Origin: Trichobilharzia szidati
Taxonomy: Eukaryota; Platyhelminthes; Trematoda; Strigeidida; Schistosomatidae
DNA length: 64,000 nucleotides
Assembly: GCA_944472155.2 (NCBI GenBank)
Contig: OX235271.1
Span: 29,086,977-29,150,976, forward strand
Direction of reading: 5' to 3'
Position numbers and translations under genes: made by a program. The notes under the pieces were generated by a model that worked only from the letters and a program-made list of their open reading frames with translations, did not search any database and was not told the DNA's origin. Of this stretch, positions 45,540 to 56,100 are shown one piece after another; position 1 is the stretch's first letter; each line of letters starts with the position of its first letter.

Positions 45540-46100
45540 AATAACTACTGATAAGTGCAAACTAGCACGAAACCTAGGTCCAAGGCTTCCTGCCGATTGC
45601 CTCCAACCACCTATTACCAACACCCGAAAACGATAGAAAGCTAATGGAATTCGCTTAAAACAAGCAGATCTTTGTCTACAAAACACAAAGTTACAGTTAC
45701 TATGACTAACCTGACTAAGTGGGGGGAGGTGGCCTGTAAATTCATAAATTAGGTATTGTCATTTTTCTTAATTTTATCTAATATTCAAATTAGTATTACA
45801 TATATATTTTTGCGCATATATTATCACTTACATTTGCTTTGGTAAGCTGTAGTTCTACTTAACTTAACAACGTGATATTATTCTCAAAAAGCCAATAATG
45901 TTGACAATAACGATTACGCTTTATATATTATTGTGAGTATATAAATTGTAGAGGCAAATGAAAAGGAAGTTATCGAAGAGAATATTCTTCGGGCTCAATC
46001 TTCCGTTTTGTGTTTCAATAACTCTCAGATTAACACACACACAGACACAAACACAGAATTGCACAGACCAGATTTCTAAATTCCTCGAATATCATTGTTA
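45540..46100. other. Degenerate Penelope-like 3' scraps
   Basis: TAGAGGCAAATGAAAAGGAA and ATCGAAGAGAATATTCTTCG at 45945-46000 resemble the type A tail at 51070-51110. The part at 45555-45620 shares ACGAAACCTAGGTCCAAGGC with 31590 and 34360. No frame is open. Confidence 0.45.
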
Positions 46101-46103
46101 TGT

Positions 46104-46127
46104 CATATATATATATATATATATATA
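46104..46127. repeat. TA microsatellite
   Basis: Uninterrupted ATATAT run of about 24 bp. Confidence 0.9.
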
Positions 46128-46604
46128 AAGAAGATTCATTTGGAAATATGAATCTAATCTCTTCCATTCATAGTTATGGTGATCAAAGGCAGAAAAAGAA
46201 AAGAAAATGAGTTATCGAATTCCACTTTTGAGGCAGAAAGGCAATAAACTATTATATGATCATTATGATCAAAAGAAGAATACTAACCCGAACACACATA
46301 GACATACGTTTATGTTTATGGTTGGGGGGGGGAGGGAGGAGGAAGGTACACATAAAGGCTTTGAAGAACCTCTTAGTTACATCTAATCCGATTTATTAGA
46401 AATATATAAACATTACCAAAATAACACAATGGTGAATAGAATAATATCTAATATAAATTCACTGAGACGATTATCACCAGAAATATGTAAAAATGCTATT
46501 AACTGTGATAAAATTATTGAAAATATAATTTCAATATGTGTTGAAAATCAAAACAAGATTCGATTTATTCTGACAATAAAAATAGAACTCTGGCACTGTA
46601 CTAT

Positions 46605-47300
46605 TATCATTATTATTCTCTTAAGTTCCAAGCGAAATATAGGGCTTCAGCAGAACATCCTACGTCTTATCCCTTTCTCTGGTGTCCTCTCTAGCTCTCT
46701 GCAAAATTACACATATGCGTTCATCTCCTCCATGTCGCCCATGGATACCCAACTTGTCGTTGCCTGCCACACAATTCCACTGAATGGTCACCACAATGTG
46801 TATGCCATCTACCTCCATTTCCTGATGCATATTTATTGGGCCAAAGGTTGTTGATTGGTTTGCTCCTAGAGTTCCTTGTTGCCTATTCTTTCTGGCCTAC
46901 CGTCTGATTTTCAGTATGAAGTGAAGACAGCTGTTTTTTGTAAGTCTACATCAGACAGTTAGAGATGCTAATCATGATGAGTCTATTCTCTGAACTATAT
47001 AAGAGTACTGACTGACTTAATAATATTAGTGTTGAAAATTTGAATCTTGTTCCTTATGCTCAGTGCAGTAGATTCCCAGACTGATTTCAGAGTGATGAAG
47101 ATCCGTCTTGCCTTTCCGATCCTGATAGACTTTGACATATCCATCTACACAGCCTGCAGTTGTTAGTGGTGGATGTGGATGCGGTGAATGCCTGAAGATT
47201 TCTCGTGTTGATTGTAATTGGTGCTTCTTGCTGTTGGTTGCGGAGTATCATCATCATATCTCTTTTCTCTGTGTTTCTCATGAAGTCCTATTTACCCTCC
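46605..47300 (-). mobile_element. Degenerate RTE LINE 3' end (group II-like)
   Basis: Minus-strand copy: ATTATTATTCTCTTAAG tail, AGGGCTTCAGCAGAACATCC, CTACCGTCTGATTTTCAGTA and CGTCTTGCCTTTCCGATCC blocks occur in the order of the other group II copies. It is considerably more diverged. Confidence 0.75.
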
Positions 47301-47329
47301 GTCTTCCTCCAGCTTACTGGTTTTCGACT

Positions 47330-47553
47330 GGAGCAGATTTCTGCAGAAGAAACTGTGGCTTACACAGCGAAACGTTCAGAAAAATCTTGCCTTGATTTTC
47401 TTAACACGCTGGGATTTATTTAAATAATTTATGATGAATCAATATGACTCGGCGCTTAAATTATTCCAGGAAGTTCGTAACACCTACGGCCTGGAAACCT
47501 ATAATCTTATTAAAAATCGGATTAAATTATCAAAACTAAGACTTTATTTATAA
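47330..47553 (+). mobile_element. Possible Penelope-like leader with ribozyme-like hairpin and N-terminal ORF
   Basis: At 47340-47376 lies CTGCAGAAGAAACTG-TGGCTTA-CACAGCGAAACG, a perfect CTGTG/CACAG hairpin between a CTGAAGA-like element and GAAAC, reminiscent of the hammerhead-type leader found in Penelope-like elements. It is followed at 47431-47553 by a small ORF (MMNQYDSALKLFQEVRNTYG, ending LSKLRLYL and stop), which could be an N-terminal Penelope protein segment. Both assignments are inference; no RT follows. Confidence 0.4.
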
Positions 47554-47959
47554 AAAACTGCTAATAATTTCTGTTAATAGGAGTGTTATAGGGAAAGTAA
47601 TTTTCACGATATGCTTCGTTTATTTAACGTTGCTATGTAGACTTTGAGTTATTTCATCAGTTGTCAGTGTGAAAGCACACCTGGTTATTTAATTGACTAG
47701 CCAACCGAGTAAACAATTCAGTGAAGCATGTCAGAAAAATCAAAATAAGGAAATGAAGCAGATAATGGAAGATGCACTGACGGTGAACAACTATCCCATA
47801 AAATGTATTGGGATGTTGAAGAAAACTCACAATAAACGAAGAAATAGTAATGAAGAAATTTACTAGCATACCCACAGGAAGGAAGACTCAAAGCCTTATT
47901 ATGTGATTAAAAGACAAACGTGACACATATTGTAGGCACCAAGAAATACACCACGAAAG

Positions 47960-48240
47960 TTGTCTCATAGTTTGTGAAAGGGCTGAGATACTGCCCGGAC
48001 GACTAGATCGAGGCAGATAGTCGTCTTAAGGGACTGCTCACCAACCAAGCCTTGGCTGATCCACAGATCAGCATTATAAGAGGGGGTTTCATGATTTCCG
48101 TTGACAAAAACAGGTTCACACGCCACCCAGTCATTCCGGATTCTGGAAACCATGGGCATTATAAGTTTAGTATCAGGGTTTTTCAGCTCCCCCAGGAAGA
48201 CGAGGACGTTTGGCAGTAAGTAAGCATCCACCCTTTGAAT
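47960..48240 (-). other. Unidentified open frame, probably repeat-derived
   Basis: Minus-strand frame of 88 codons beginning MDAYLLPNVLVFLGELKNPD and containing MVSRIRNDWVACEPVFVNGN. Base composition is less AT-rich than the surroundings and the protein looks non-random, but I do not recognise a family. There are no splice sites that would make it part of the transporter, and it could be a fragment of an unrecognised retroelement. Confidence 0.3.
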
Positions 48241-48329
48241 TTTGTGAGAATTATACCCGTCTCGTGAAGGTAGTGAATAGAACCTACTTGTCAGAGGGTG
48301 TGAACACGTGGCTACGAAGCAGCATTTTA

Positions 48330-48960
48330 AGAGGAAGACGAAAGCCTACTCAATCTCATTTGTAAGTGGTAGCTTACGGAGACCGAAAACATCACGTATT
48401 AGGGTGTCTCACCCATGGACAAACTCTACTGACTAAGGGATCCTATAAACGTTGTTAGATAAAATAATTCAATCTACAAGATACCTATCTTTTTCTACTC
48501 CTTCACGTTCCCAGTGGAACATAGGGCTTCAAGCTAGAGGCTTGAAGTTTCTGTAGCAGTGGGGATTATTTTTACAGGATGGGGTTGCTAGCCTCTTGCC
48601 CAACCTTTCCTCTTCACCAGCTTTAATTCTGGCTTAGCGAGGTAAAGGAGTGCCTTGTCGGCCGGGGATCGAACCCCGGACCATGTGTACGGTCGGCGAG
48701 CGTCCTAACCACTGTCCCACCGACACACATGCAAGATACCTATCAATGACTGCGAATTCAAGTATTTAGATCAGTCCGGTAGGTCGGCGTCAGGTTGGTT
48801 ACTGGAACAAAGGAATCTAACTAATTGTAGGGTGATTAACTTCAGTAATTTTAACAACCTAAATAAAGTGTACTCACAAACAGTCCCACAACAGGATGAG
48901 ACGAACCAATAGTGAGAACGTAGAACAGTCAACAAATTAATTAATTCTTGAGCCTACCAT
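48330..48960 (+). mobile_element. Penelope-like element fragment (type B), interrupted by SINE B
   Basis: Plus-strand sequence around 48420-48489 (GACTAAGGGATCC, GATAAAATAATTC) and 48745-48900 (ACTGCGAATTCAAGTATTTA, AGGTCGGCGTCAGG) corresponds to the linker and GIY-YIG start of the type B copy at 42410-42530. It is split by a SINE B with a clean duplication. Confidence 0.65.
48490..48731 (-). mobile_element. SINE B with 13 bp target-site duplication
   Basis: Full-length minus copy: TTCCCAGTGGAACATAGGGC 3' block to head end CCCACCGACACAC. The 13 bp direct repeat CAAGATACCTATC at 48477-48489 and 48732-48744 proves retrotransposition into the Penelope-like fragment. Confidence 0.92.
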
Positions 48961-49204
48961 TACTTCCGGTGAGCAGAGACTTCTTTGATGCTCACACATA
49001 AAATAATATCAAACTGTTCTAAAAGCTATCGCTGACATTTTCTTTATGTAGACGAAGCTCTAGCAGTTCCAACCTCTTTTATTCTCCTGGTTTGCTGAAT
49101 AACAAGGTTTAAGTAATCTCGTTTCTTTTTTTCCTGTGCTTTTGTGATCCACTTCCAATTCTTTGTTCTCTAATTTCTCATCAAGTATTTCCAAATAATT
49201 ACTT

Positions 49205-49365
49205 ATCGAAACCCGGTGGGTGCGTACTGCTGAAGAGTCTCAAACTAGGACGAAACAGCTGTCCAGCACTCCCAGGTTCCCCAATGGTTCTCTAACCAAT
49301 GTCAGCTCATGAGGAAATCCTGTAACCAATCAACCGAATCCCTACAAACCAATACTTGAATTACT
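49205..49365 (+). mobile_element. SINE C, 5'-truncated, with intact-core hammerhead motif
   Basis: It starts within the tRNA-like head (GAAACCCGGTGGGTGCG), followed by the ribozyme motif and the full tail (CCCAGGTTCCCCAATGG, CTAACCAATGTCAGC, CCCTACAAACCAATACTTG). It lacks the A box, so it is probably silent for pol III unless read through. Confidence 0.82.
49224..49270 (+). ncRNA. Type I hammerhead ribozyme motif, core intact
   Basis: In order: stem I 5' strand GTACTG (49224-49229), core CTGAAGA (49230-49236; CUGANGA), stem II GTCT-loop-GGAC (49237-49251), GAAA (49252-49255), a minimal stem III in CAGCTG, cleavage triplet GTC (49261-49263) and stem I 3' strand CAGCAC (one mismatch). All bases invariant in hammerhead ribozymes are present; position 7 is A, which is tolerated in the family. 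The short stem III is like that of Smalpha/retrozyme ribozymes, which usually act as dimers. Activity is not shown. Confidence 0.65.
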
Positions 49366-49639
49366 TATCAATTGACTCATCAACTGTCAACCCTCTTGAT
49401 TACGTCATACCTTTCACTATTTCTCATACTGTTATTTCTCATACATTTTGATTTATTGTTGTAACTAAATGAAATTAACTCAGTGACCTTTGTTACCAAT
49501 CAACAGTGTGCATAAGAAGACCCCTAAGTAGCAGCTATACAACTTTGAAGAAAAACTTCTGAGAAGAGATCTCTTTTTGCTAAACTCTGTCTTCTTAATT
49601 CACAAAACATGGGAATGTTTATCAAGTTATTTCACATAA

Positions 49640-49815
49640 ATTTTCATAACAGTGTTATGAAATGCTAGAGAAACACTTTGAACTAATCACATTCTTCCTA
49701 AATGTATATGCAGAGAACAAGAGACTTCAACCTTTGTCTAACATGGGGTACTTGACGTATTATTAAAAATACAAATGGTTATTCGTATACAGTTTTTATT
49801 TCACATGATTAATTG
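49640..49815 (+). repeat. Interspersed repeat shared with 43540-43750
   Basis: GAGACTTCAACCTTTGTCTA, GGGTACTTGACGTATT and ATTTCACATGATT repeat the blocks of the earlier copy. It abuts the type A Penelope-like RT. Confidence 0.6.
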
Positions 49816-49820
49816 ACGAA

Positions 49821-51175
49821 TTGTTGGAGATTTTATCTCATAATTTGTCAACTATGCTAATTGTGAACGGGCCTTTGAAAGATATCATTAATGAACTCGG
49901 ATTTTATTGTCGATACATGGATGATACATTTTTGATTATGAAGAACGAAAAAGAAGCAAAGAATATCCTGGATAAATTTAATGAGGTGCATCCTGCAATA
50001 AATTTTAATATTGAGAAAGAAAAAGACTCTACTAGTATTTCATTTTTAGACGTCCATATGATCAGAAAAGAGGACGGAACAATAAGAAGAAGTGTTTATA
50101 GAAAACCTACATCAACGGGCCAGTACACACATTTTCTCAGCTTTGTGCCTTTGAAATACAAACGCAATCTAATAAAGTATTTGGTCGACAGAGCAAGAGA
50201 GATTTGCTCAGATGAATGTCTTGACGAGGAACTTAACAATATTAAACGGTTGCTAAGTGAGAATGGTTATCCTGAAAAGTTTACTGATAAGAATATGAAT
50301 CTGAAACCCAAACAGCCCACGTTACCAACAGTTCCAAAAAAGGCCTTGTTCTTACAGATGCAGTTCCTAGGAGACAACACCAGTGAGATACTAACACAGC
50401 GCCTTAGAAATGCGGTAAAAAGAGCATTACCTGCTGCTCAATAACACTGCATCTTTAAAACCACTCCTCTTCTGCGTTCGGGAATAAAAGACAAACTGCC
50501 TAATTTCGCCTCTTCCATGTGTATATACCAGTTTAACTGCTCTTGTGTGGAGCCAGTTACATAGGCCGTACAATTAGGCGTGTTTCGCGTCGAATTTCCG
50601 AACATAACCCTGTGTGGTTAAGCGAAGGACAAACAAAATCAATTCGCAGTGCTATTCTGGCTCATCTTGTGGAGACAGAACACAAGATTGACGTTAATCA
50701 AGCTTTCAAGGCCATTTACTGCATACCTACGAATCTCAATTTCGCTTTAAGAGTACGACTACTAAATATTGCTGAGGCTATGGGGATCCATATTAATAAG
50801 CTTAATTTATGCGCCCAAAAGAAGTTAGTTGAGACATCATCATTACCCTGGCCATCCAGGTTTGAATAATCCAGAATTTTTGTGAAATTTCCCTAATTTT
50901 AGTTGATATTCTATTCGCTACTATATCTTTATTATTATTACTATTATTATTATAATTTAAGCATCTTTAATGAACTGTAATAGCATTGATCATACTTTAC
51001 AAATCGATATTATTTAAAAAAACACTAACTACTAATTTAAAATATTCTGTGTATATAAACATGCATATATAATTGTAGAGCCTGGAAGAGGAAATTATCG
51101 AAAAGAATATTCTTTGCTCGATTATTTTGTGTTTTATAGATGTCTGAATGAATATTTTTTGCTATAATTGTAAAT
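49821..51175 (+). mobile_element. Penelope-like element (type A): RT C-terminal part, GIY-YIG and 3' tail
   Basis: Frame 49821-50444 holds the catalytic CRYMDDTFLIMKNEKEAK of the palm, then SISFLDVHMIRKEDGT and SVYRKPTSTGQYTHFLS, the conserved VYRKPT box of Penelope RTs, and a DRAREICSDECLDEEL thumb region. After a frame break, 50543-50869 holds the GIY-YIG motif GASYIGRTIRRVSRRISEH and ends RLLNIAEAMGIHINKLNLCA. The RT fingers are missing (5' truncation) and one frameshift separates the domains, so it is inactive. The tail to 51175 is repeated inverted at 32760-33060. Confidence 0.9.
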
Positions 51176-51840
51176 TGTGAAATCACAGCAGCCTTACTTA
51201 AATCTCTTGAATGGCAGTCAGACTTCTACAGAAACTTCAATTCTCAAAGAAACAAAATAAATTAAAAATACTAAAAAAAAATAAAATCTCTGAGTTATCT
51301 AAACTCTTCGTGCATTTAGATGCATAGTAAGTTTTTCGCACATTTCATATATTGTTTCAGTCATTCAGTGAAGCTTGTGAATCGCAGTCTCTGCTCACTC
51401 ATATTTTCAGGTATGAAGTTTTTTTAATGGAAATGGAGCGAGGATATTGTGGAGTGTTGGCGCTTGCCTCAGATAGAAAAACATGACTTCAGATGAAGAA
51501 GATCCTATACTGGAAAGCTAAATACGTTGCACTAACCCAAATAAAAAAAATTTGGGAGTAATCTGATGTTTTGAAAGGAAATGTGAGGGAATTCATGAAT
51601 AATGAATACCCTTACAAACATTAATGAAAACAAAACACGTAATTCAGCAAAGAGGCTGTTTTAGGTGAACTCAGCAGCACAATCACATTTATATACAATC
51701 TCTTTTACATAAAACAGAGAAGTAAAAGTGAAGAGTTGTCACGATCATAGTTGTAGATATATTAGTCAATGCATAAGACGGGTTTAATAAGTGTATAAAA
51801 GTTGCATAATACGATCAATAATTTAATAAATTACTTAATC
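51176..51840. other. No recognised feature
   Basis: AT-rich transporter-intron sequence. Nothing coding is seen. Confidence 0.5.
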
Positions 51841-53312
51841 TTGAACCCTTTTTAAAGCCTTTCAATGACCCCAACAAGTTTGCTTATAAACATAGTAGGT
51901 GTACCTTAGATGCAGCTGTTGTTCTATATCATAATATGGTCTCTAGTTTAGATAGAGGAGCCAAACATGTTCGGTGTGCCTTCCTTGATTACACATCTCC
52001 ATTTGACTCTGTTCCTAGGTCTCTCTTGATAAGTAAGCTAGCTGCAACACAGAGTGAGAGCTGGATAAACAAGTGGTTGCATTCCTATTTTTCTGATAGG
52101 AAGCAGTACACCATCTACAATGGAAAGTCCTCCACTACCTCACTTACTTTAGCTGGTGTTCCTCAAGGTGCTGTTCTTTCTCCTTTTCTGTTTTCTTTTT
52201 TCTTACATGACTTGCCCCATTCTGATGTAGCAAATTTTGTCAAGTATGCTGATGACCTCTCTGTCTCCATGCCTGTCAACTCTCAGTCAGACTGTTCCAA
52301 ATTAAATAACTTTCTATCGGAAATTAGTCAGTGGTCCTCTTCAAACGGTCTTAAGCTGAATCCGTCTAAATGTCAGGTAGTAAATTTCACTTTCAGACGA
52401 AAACATGACCTACAACAACTAGCTAGCTCACATGGTCCCACTATCATTGACGACATAGAGGTTGAAACTAAATCTATTGTCAAGTACCTTGGACTTAGTA
52501 TTTCCTCCGATCTTTCCTGGTCCTCTCACATCTTGATAGTGACTAGACAGATGTTTCGCTTAACGTTCTACGTTAGGAAGTTAAGGCAGTCTGGTATAAA
52601 GCAGTCTTTGCTTTCCCAGTTTGTCAATTCCTGTATTCTACCCATCCCTCTTTACTGCTCCCCATTAATCTTTCCTGGACTACTTAAGAAAAACTTTGCT
52701 TTGCTGCGTAGGGCACTAAAAGCTGTTAGTAGGGAAGTGGGATTTCGTTAAACCAACTGGTTAACACCATTGTGGATAGACATATAATGTCATGTAAGAA
52801 ACTAGCGAACACTATATTGTCAGACCCCGAACACCCTCTCTATACGCAGCTCTCTCCTTGCATTTCATCTGGTAGAACTAGAAGCAACTATAGGAGGCTA
52901 TATACCAGGACTACCAAGTACAAAAACTCCACAATACCTTCTCTGGCACAGCTGTTATGTGATGAGAAATCTTTTAGGTGTGACACGATCAACTTACTGC
53001 GGCACTCTAACAAATAGTTCCCATTAGGTTTTGTTCTCCTTTCTTTGTTACTATGATATTGTTGCTAACATATTCTATTACACACTAATTTTATATTTCA
53101 TATCCTGTGGTGCATTGTTTAAAATGTGAATGCAACGCAGTTCTTTTTTATTTCTTTTATTGCTCTTTATTTCTTTTTGTTGTTGTTGCTTTTTATTTTT
53201 AAAAAATCTTATAAAAATTTATGAGATAATTAGATGCAATATTGTAATGCACGCCAAAAATTCCATACCTGTACCACAAATACTGTTTGGAATAAAGCTA
53301 TTATTATTAAAT
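51841..53312 (+). mobile_element. CR1/Jockey-like LINE, 3' half with RT
   Basis: Frame open from about 51846 (PNKFAYKHSRCTLDAAVV, then methionine at 51936) to the stop at 52749-52751: RT fingers/palm with CAFLDYTSPFDSVPRSLL, TLAGVPQGAVLSPFLFSFFL and the catalytic FVKYADDLSVSM, then LGLSISSDLSWSSHI. A single-base frame change at about 52750 moves the C-terminus (52751-53017) into another frame: LVNTIVDRHIMSCKKLAN through TRTTKYKNSTIPSLAQLL, a typical LINE C-terminal module. With that one lesion and 5' truncation, it is otherwise the best preserved RT in the window. The 3' UTR ends AAATTCCATACCTGTACCA, AATACTGTTTGG and an ATTATTATTAAA tail, nearly identical to the SINE A tail. Confidence 0.92.
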
Positions 53313-53330
53313 TAGTTGTAGTAAAAGTGA

Positions 53331-53525
53331 TTAAGTAGTTTTCTTCTGTATGCAGAGCTTCTGTTTCTCTAGCTGAATGAATAAAGCTTCAACAATACAA
53401 AGGAGACGAAAACCAATTGTCTTTGGCAGATTATAATTCACTTTATAGATTACTTTGAAGTAGGCTTTTGTTGTGATGGAATTGTCAGTCTTAACAATGT
53501 GTCGGATAATCCCACTCCTCACAGA
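53331..53525 (-). mobile_element. Penelope-like GIY-YIG C-terminal fragment
   Basis: Minus-strand frame of 63 codons: RSGIIRHIVKTDNSITTKAY, FKVIYKVNYNLPKTIGFRLL, then IVEALFIQLEKQKLCIQKK. This parallels the end of the type A element (AILAHLVETEHKID...LLNIAEAMGIH...LCAQKK). Confidence 0.8.
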
Positions 53526-54775
53526 ACCATCAAGGATGGAAGGTTACAATCATTCAATGCAACGCGCCTACAAACGTCTCAGAACAAGAGAAGAAGGAGG
53601 ATTTCTACAGACAACTACAAGCAGAAGTGGACAACGTCCCAAATGGCGATATCAAAATCCTGATGAGTGATACGAATGCGAAGCTGGGACGAGACAATAC
53701 AGGAAGAGAACTCACCATGGGTCGCGAGGCCCTCGGTGAAATGAAGGAAAATGGTGAACTCTTCTCAGACTTCTGCGCCTTCAATGATTTGATGATTGGT
53801 GGCAGTGTGTTCAAACACAAGGATATACACAAGGCAACATGGATTTCACCAGATGGACACACCAAAATCCAGATAGACTTCATTTCAATCTCAAGGAAGT
53901 GGAAATGGAGCCTATTGGACACAAGATCGAGGAGAGGAGCAGATGTGGGTTCAGACCACTATCTAGTACATAGGGAATATCAAGGTGAAGCTGAAAGCCT
54001 TGAGGATAGCTGGGGATAGGCCACAATGCAAGTTCAACACTCAAAAACTGAAGGATATAACCACAAAGTACACTTTCACTGCAACTGTCAGAGCAAAGCA
54101 GGAAACACTACGTGACATCACGGAAGAATCATGCGTGGAAGACCATTGGAACTGTTTGGAGGTGATTTTTAACGAAACGTGTTCAACGGTTTTAGGAAGA
54201 AAGAAGAAACAAGACAAGGAATGGCTCTCAACGGACACTTGGAAGCTAATAGAGGAGAGGAGAATGGTGAAAGAGAAAATGATTCAATCCAAAGACGGAC
54301 GAGAGAAGGAGACGCTGAGCTCAACTTACACAGCAATGGACAAAGAAGTGAAGAAGAGTGCCAGGAAGGACAAAAGACAATTCTACGACCTTTATCGACG
54401 ACTGTCCTCGTTCTATACTCAAGATCAGATGGCCGAAAAGATTCACCGACGAGAAGCTATGGGAAAAAACAAAACAAGAACCAATCGCTCAACAAATATG
54501 CAGGAGAAAGTGGAGATGGATTGGACACTCGCTGAGGAGGCCACTCGCTGGGTGACATCGCGCGTCAGGCCAGTGCTCGAGTGGAACCCGAAAGGGAAGC
54601 GAGTGGCGAGTGGGACGTCAGTGTAAGGGTGACATGGAGGAGATCGTGTGAAGAAGAGTTGAAACAGTATGGACTAACATGGATGCAGGTGAAAAGTACA
54701 GTAGAAGACAGAAGCAAGTGGAGATGTGTAGTTGAAGCCCTATGTTCCACTAGGAACTCAAGGGAACAATAATAA
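53526..54775 (+). mobile_element. RTE LINE (group II) lacking its RT domain
   Basis: The endonuclease half is in frame 53627-54019: ILMSDTNAKLGRDNTGRELT, MKENGELFSDFCAFNDLMIG, THE QIDFISISRK segment and GADVGSDHYLV (the SDH catalytic motif). It continues in 53985-54626 with the linker KQDKEWLSTDTWKLIEERRM and KKSARKDKRQFYD, then jumps at about 54390 to the C-terminal module LYRRLSSFYTQDQMAEKIHR and VEMDWTLAEEA. About 1.5 kb of RT expected from the family is absent although the frame stays open through the junction. The 3' end GAAGCCCTATGTTCCACT, AGGAACTCAAGGGAAC and an AATAATAA tail are intact. Confidence 0.88.
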
Positions 54776-55229
54776 TAAACATAGAACCATCACTTCCTTT
54801 CTGTGATCATTCATGGTTGCATTGCCGAAGCTCTAGTCATTCAGATAGAGAAAGCGAAACCTTACATTACAAAAGAAAATTATTCAGTCACTCTTACTTT
54901 CATGGTCACAACCCTACTACTGACTTGAATGTGGTTTCTTGAATGGCTTTCTGACTCTTTACTAGCTACGCCTAAATTTCTTTGGAACTCCTACATAATT
55001 CCATGTTGTCGCTCGTTTCTATATACACCGTCACTGCAACTCATTCATTTGAGTAATTTACCTTACTGCATAACTCCAATGCCCTTATTCTAATCCTCTT
55101 ATTCATTGGATACTATTAACAACTAGGATTGTAATAACTCATCAGTTTTGTGACTACCTTCTTTCATATAAATGCGAGTGTACAGCTGAAGAGAGGAGAA
55201 TGAATTCACCTAAAAGAGCCTCTTCGCTG
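54776..55229. other. Probable Penelope-like tail remnants
   Basis: Mostly unassigned AT-rich sequence. Near 55165-55235, GCGAGTGTACAGCTGAAGAG and AAAAGAGCCTCTTCGCTG resemble 32525-32580 in a type A tail. Confidence 0.4.
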
Positions 55230-55370
55230 AAGCACGTGTGCCGATGAAGAGTCCCAAACTAGGACAAAACAGCTGCCCAGTACTCCGTGCAGGTTTTCCA
55301 ATGGTTCGATAACTGATATCAGCTGATGATGAAATCCTGCAACCAATCAAACACAATCCCTACAAAGACT
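55230..55370 (+). mobile_element. SINE C 3' part
   Basis: Begins inside the ribozyme-like motif (GTGCCGATGAAGAGTCCC, AACTAGGACAAAACAGCTG; GAAA changed to AAAA) and continues with the tail CCAATGGTTCGATAACTG, CCCTACAAAGACTTAC. The start within the ribozyme is like that of the copy ending at 58236. Confidence 0.75.
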
Positions 55371-55744
55371 TACATTTGGAAAATCAAAGTATAAATTTGG
55401 AGGAAATTTACGAAATCTATCAAACGATACTAACCTTTTCAATATTACCTATGTGTTAAATCAAGTTCACCACGTAGCTGGCAGGAATTCGAGTGACTTC
55501 AACTGATAGGCTTCTCTCAGCTCAGTCGCACTGGGCACACCAATAATAAGGTAGACTCCAAAAGGAGTGAGATGGCTCCTGCCGGTATTTTTATCACACC
55601 AGTGATCTGGCTAGCTGGTTGACATGTGTGATGATATCGACCTACTCATATTATTCAATCAGTAGTATATACAACATGTGTTGTTATGTAACTATATGAT
55701 TACCAATAATAATAAGAATAACTTAAGTTTAGTTAGGAACCAAT

Positions 55745-56100
55745 ATCAGTTAGAGATCACTGAAAACTAAGAAGCACTTGACACCGGTTTTGTCCTAGCT
55801 TGGGACTCCTCAGCACTACGCACCCAGGACCTCAGCAGAAATCGAACCCTGCGTCTCTAGGTTACGAGGCCAAACTCGTCGGCCATTTACCCAAGTGGAC
55901 CGGACTTCAATGGTCTATCGATCCTAAACTTTTTTACCTGAATGTCCTGAGTTTGACCCTTAGTGGGGTTGTTGGTGCGCACCGCTGAACAGCTCCAAAC
56001 CAGGATGAAATAGCTGCCCAGTAATTCCTGGCTCTCAATGAACTTTCTGACTGGTATTGTTTTATGATAAGATCTACATTGAAAGCGGTCAAAATCCCTA
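55745..56100. mobile_element. SINE C head-to-head inverted pair
   Basis: Minus copy 55745-55925: tail, motif reading GTAGTG-CTGAGGA-GTCC...GGAC-AAAAC on minus (core intact except G12 to A), and head (AGAAATCGAACCCTGCG). Plus copy 55930-56100: partial head, CCGCTGAACAGCTCC...AGGATGAAATAGCTG and tail. The pair meets near 55925. Confidence 0.8.
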
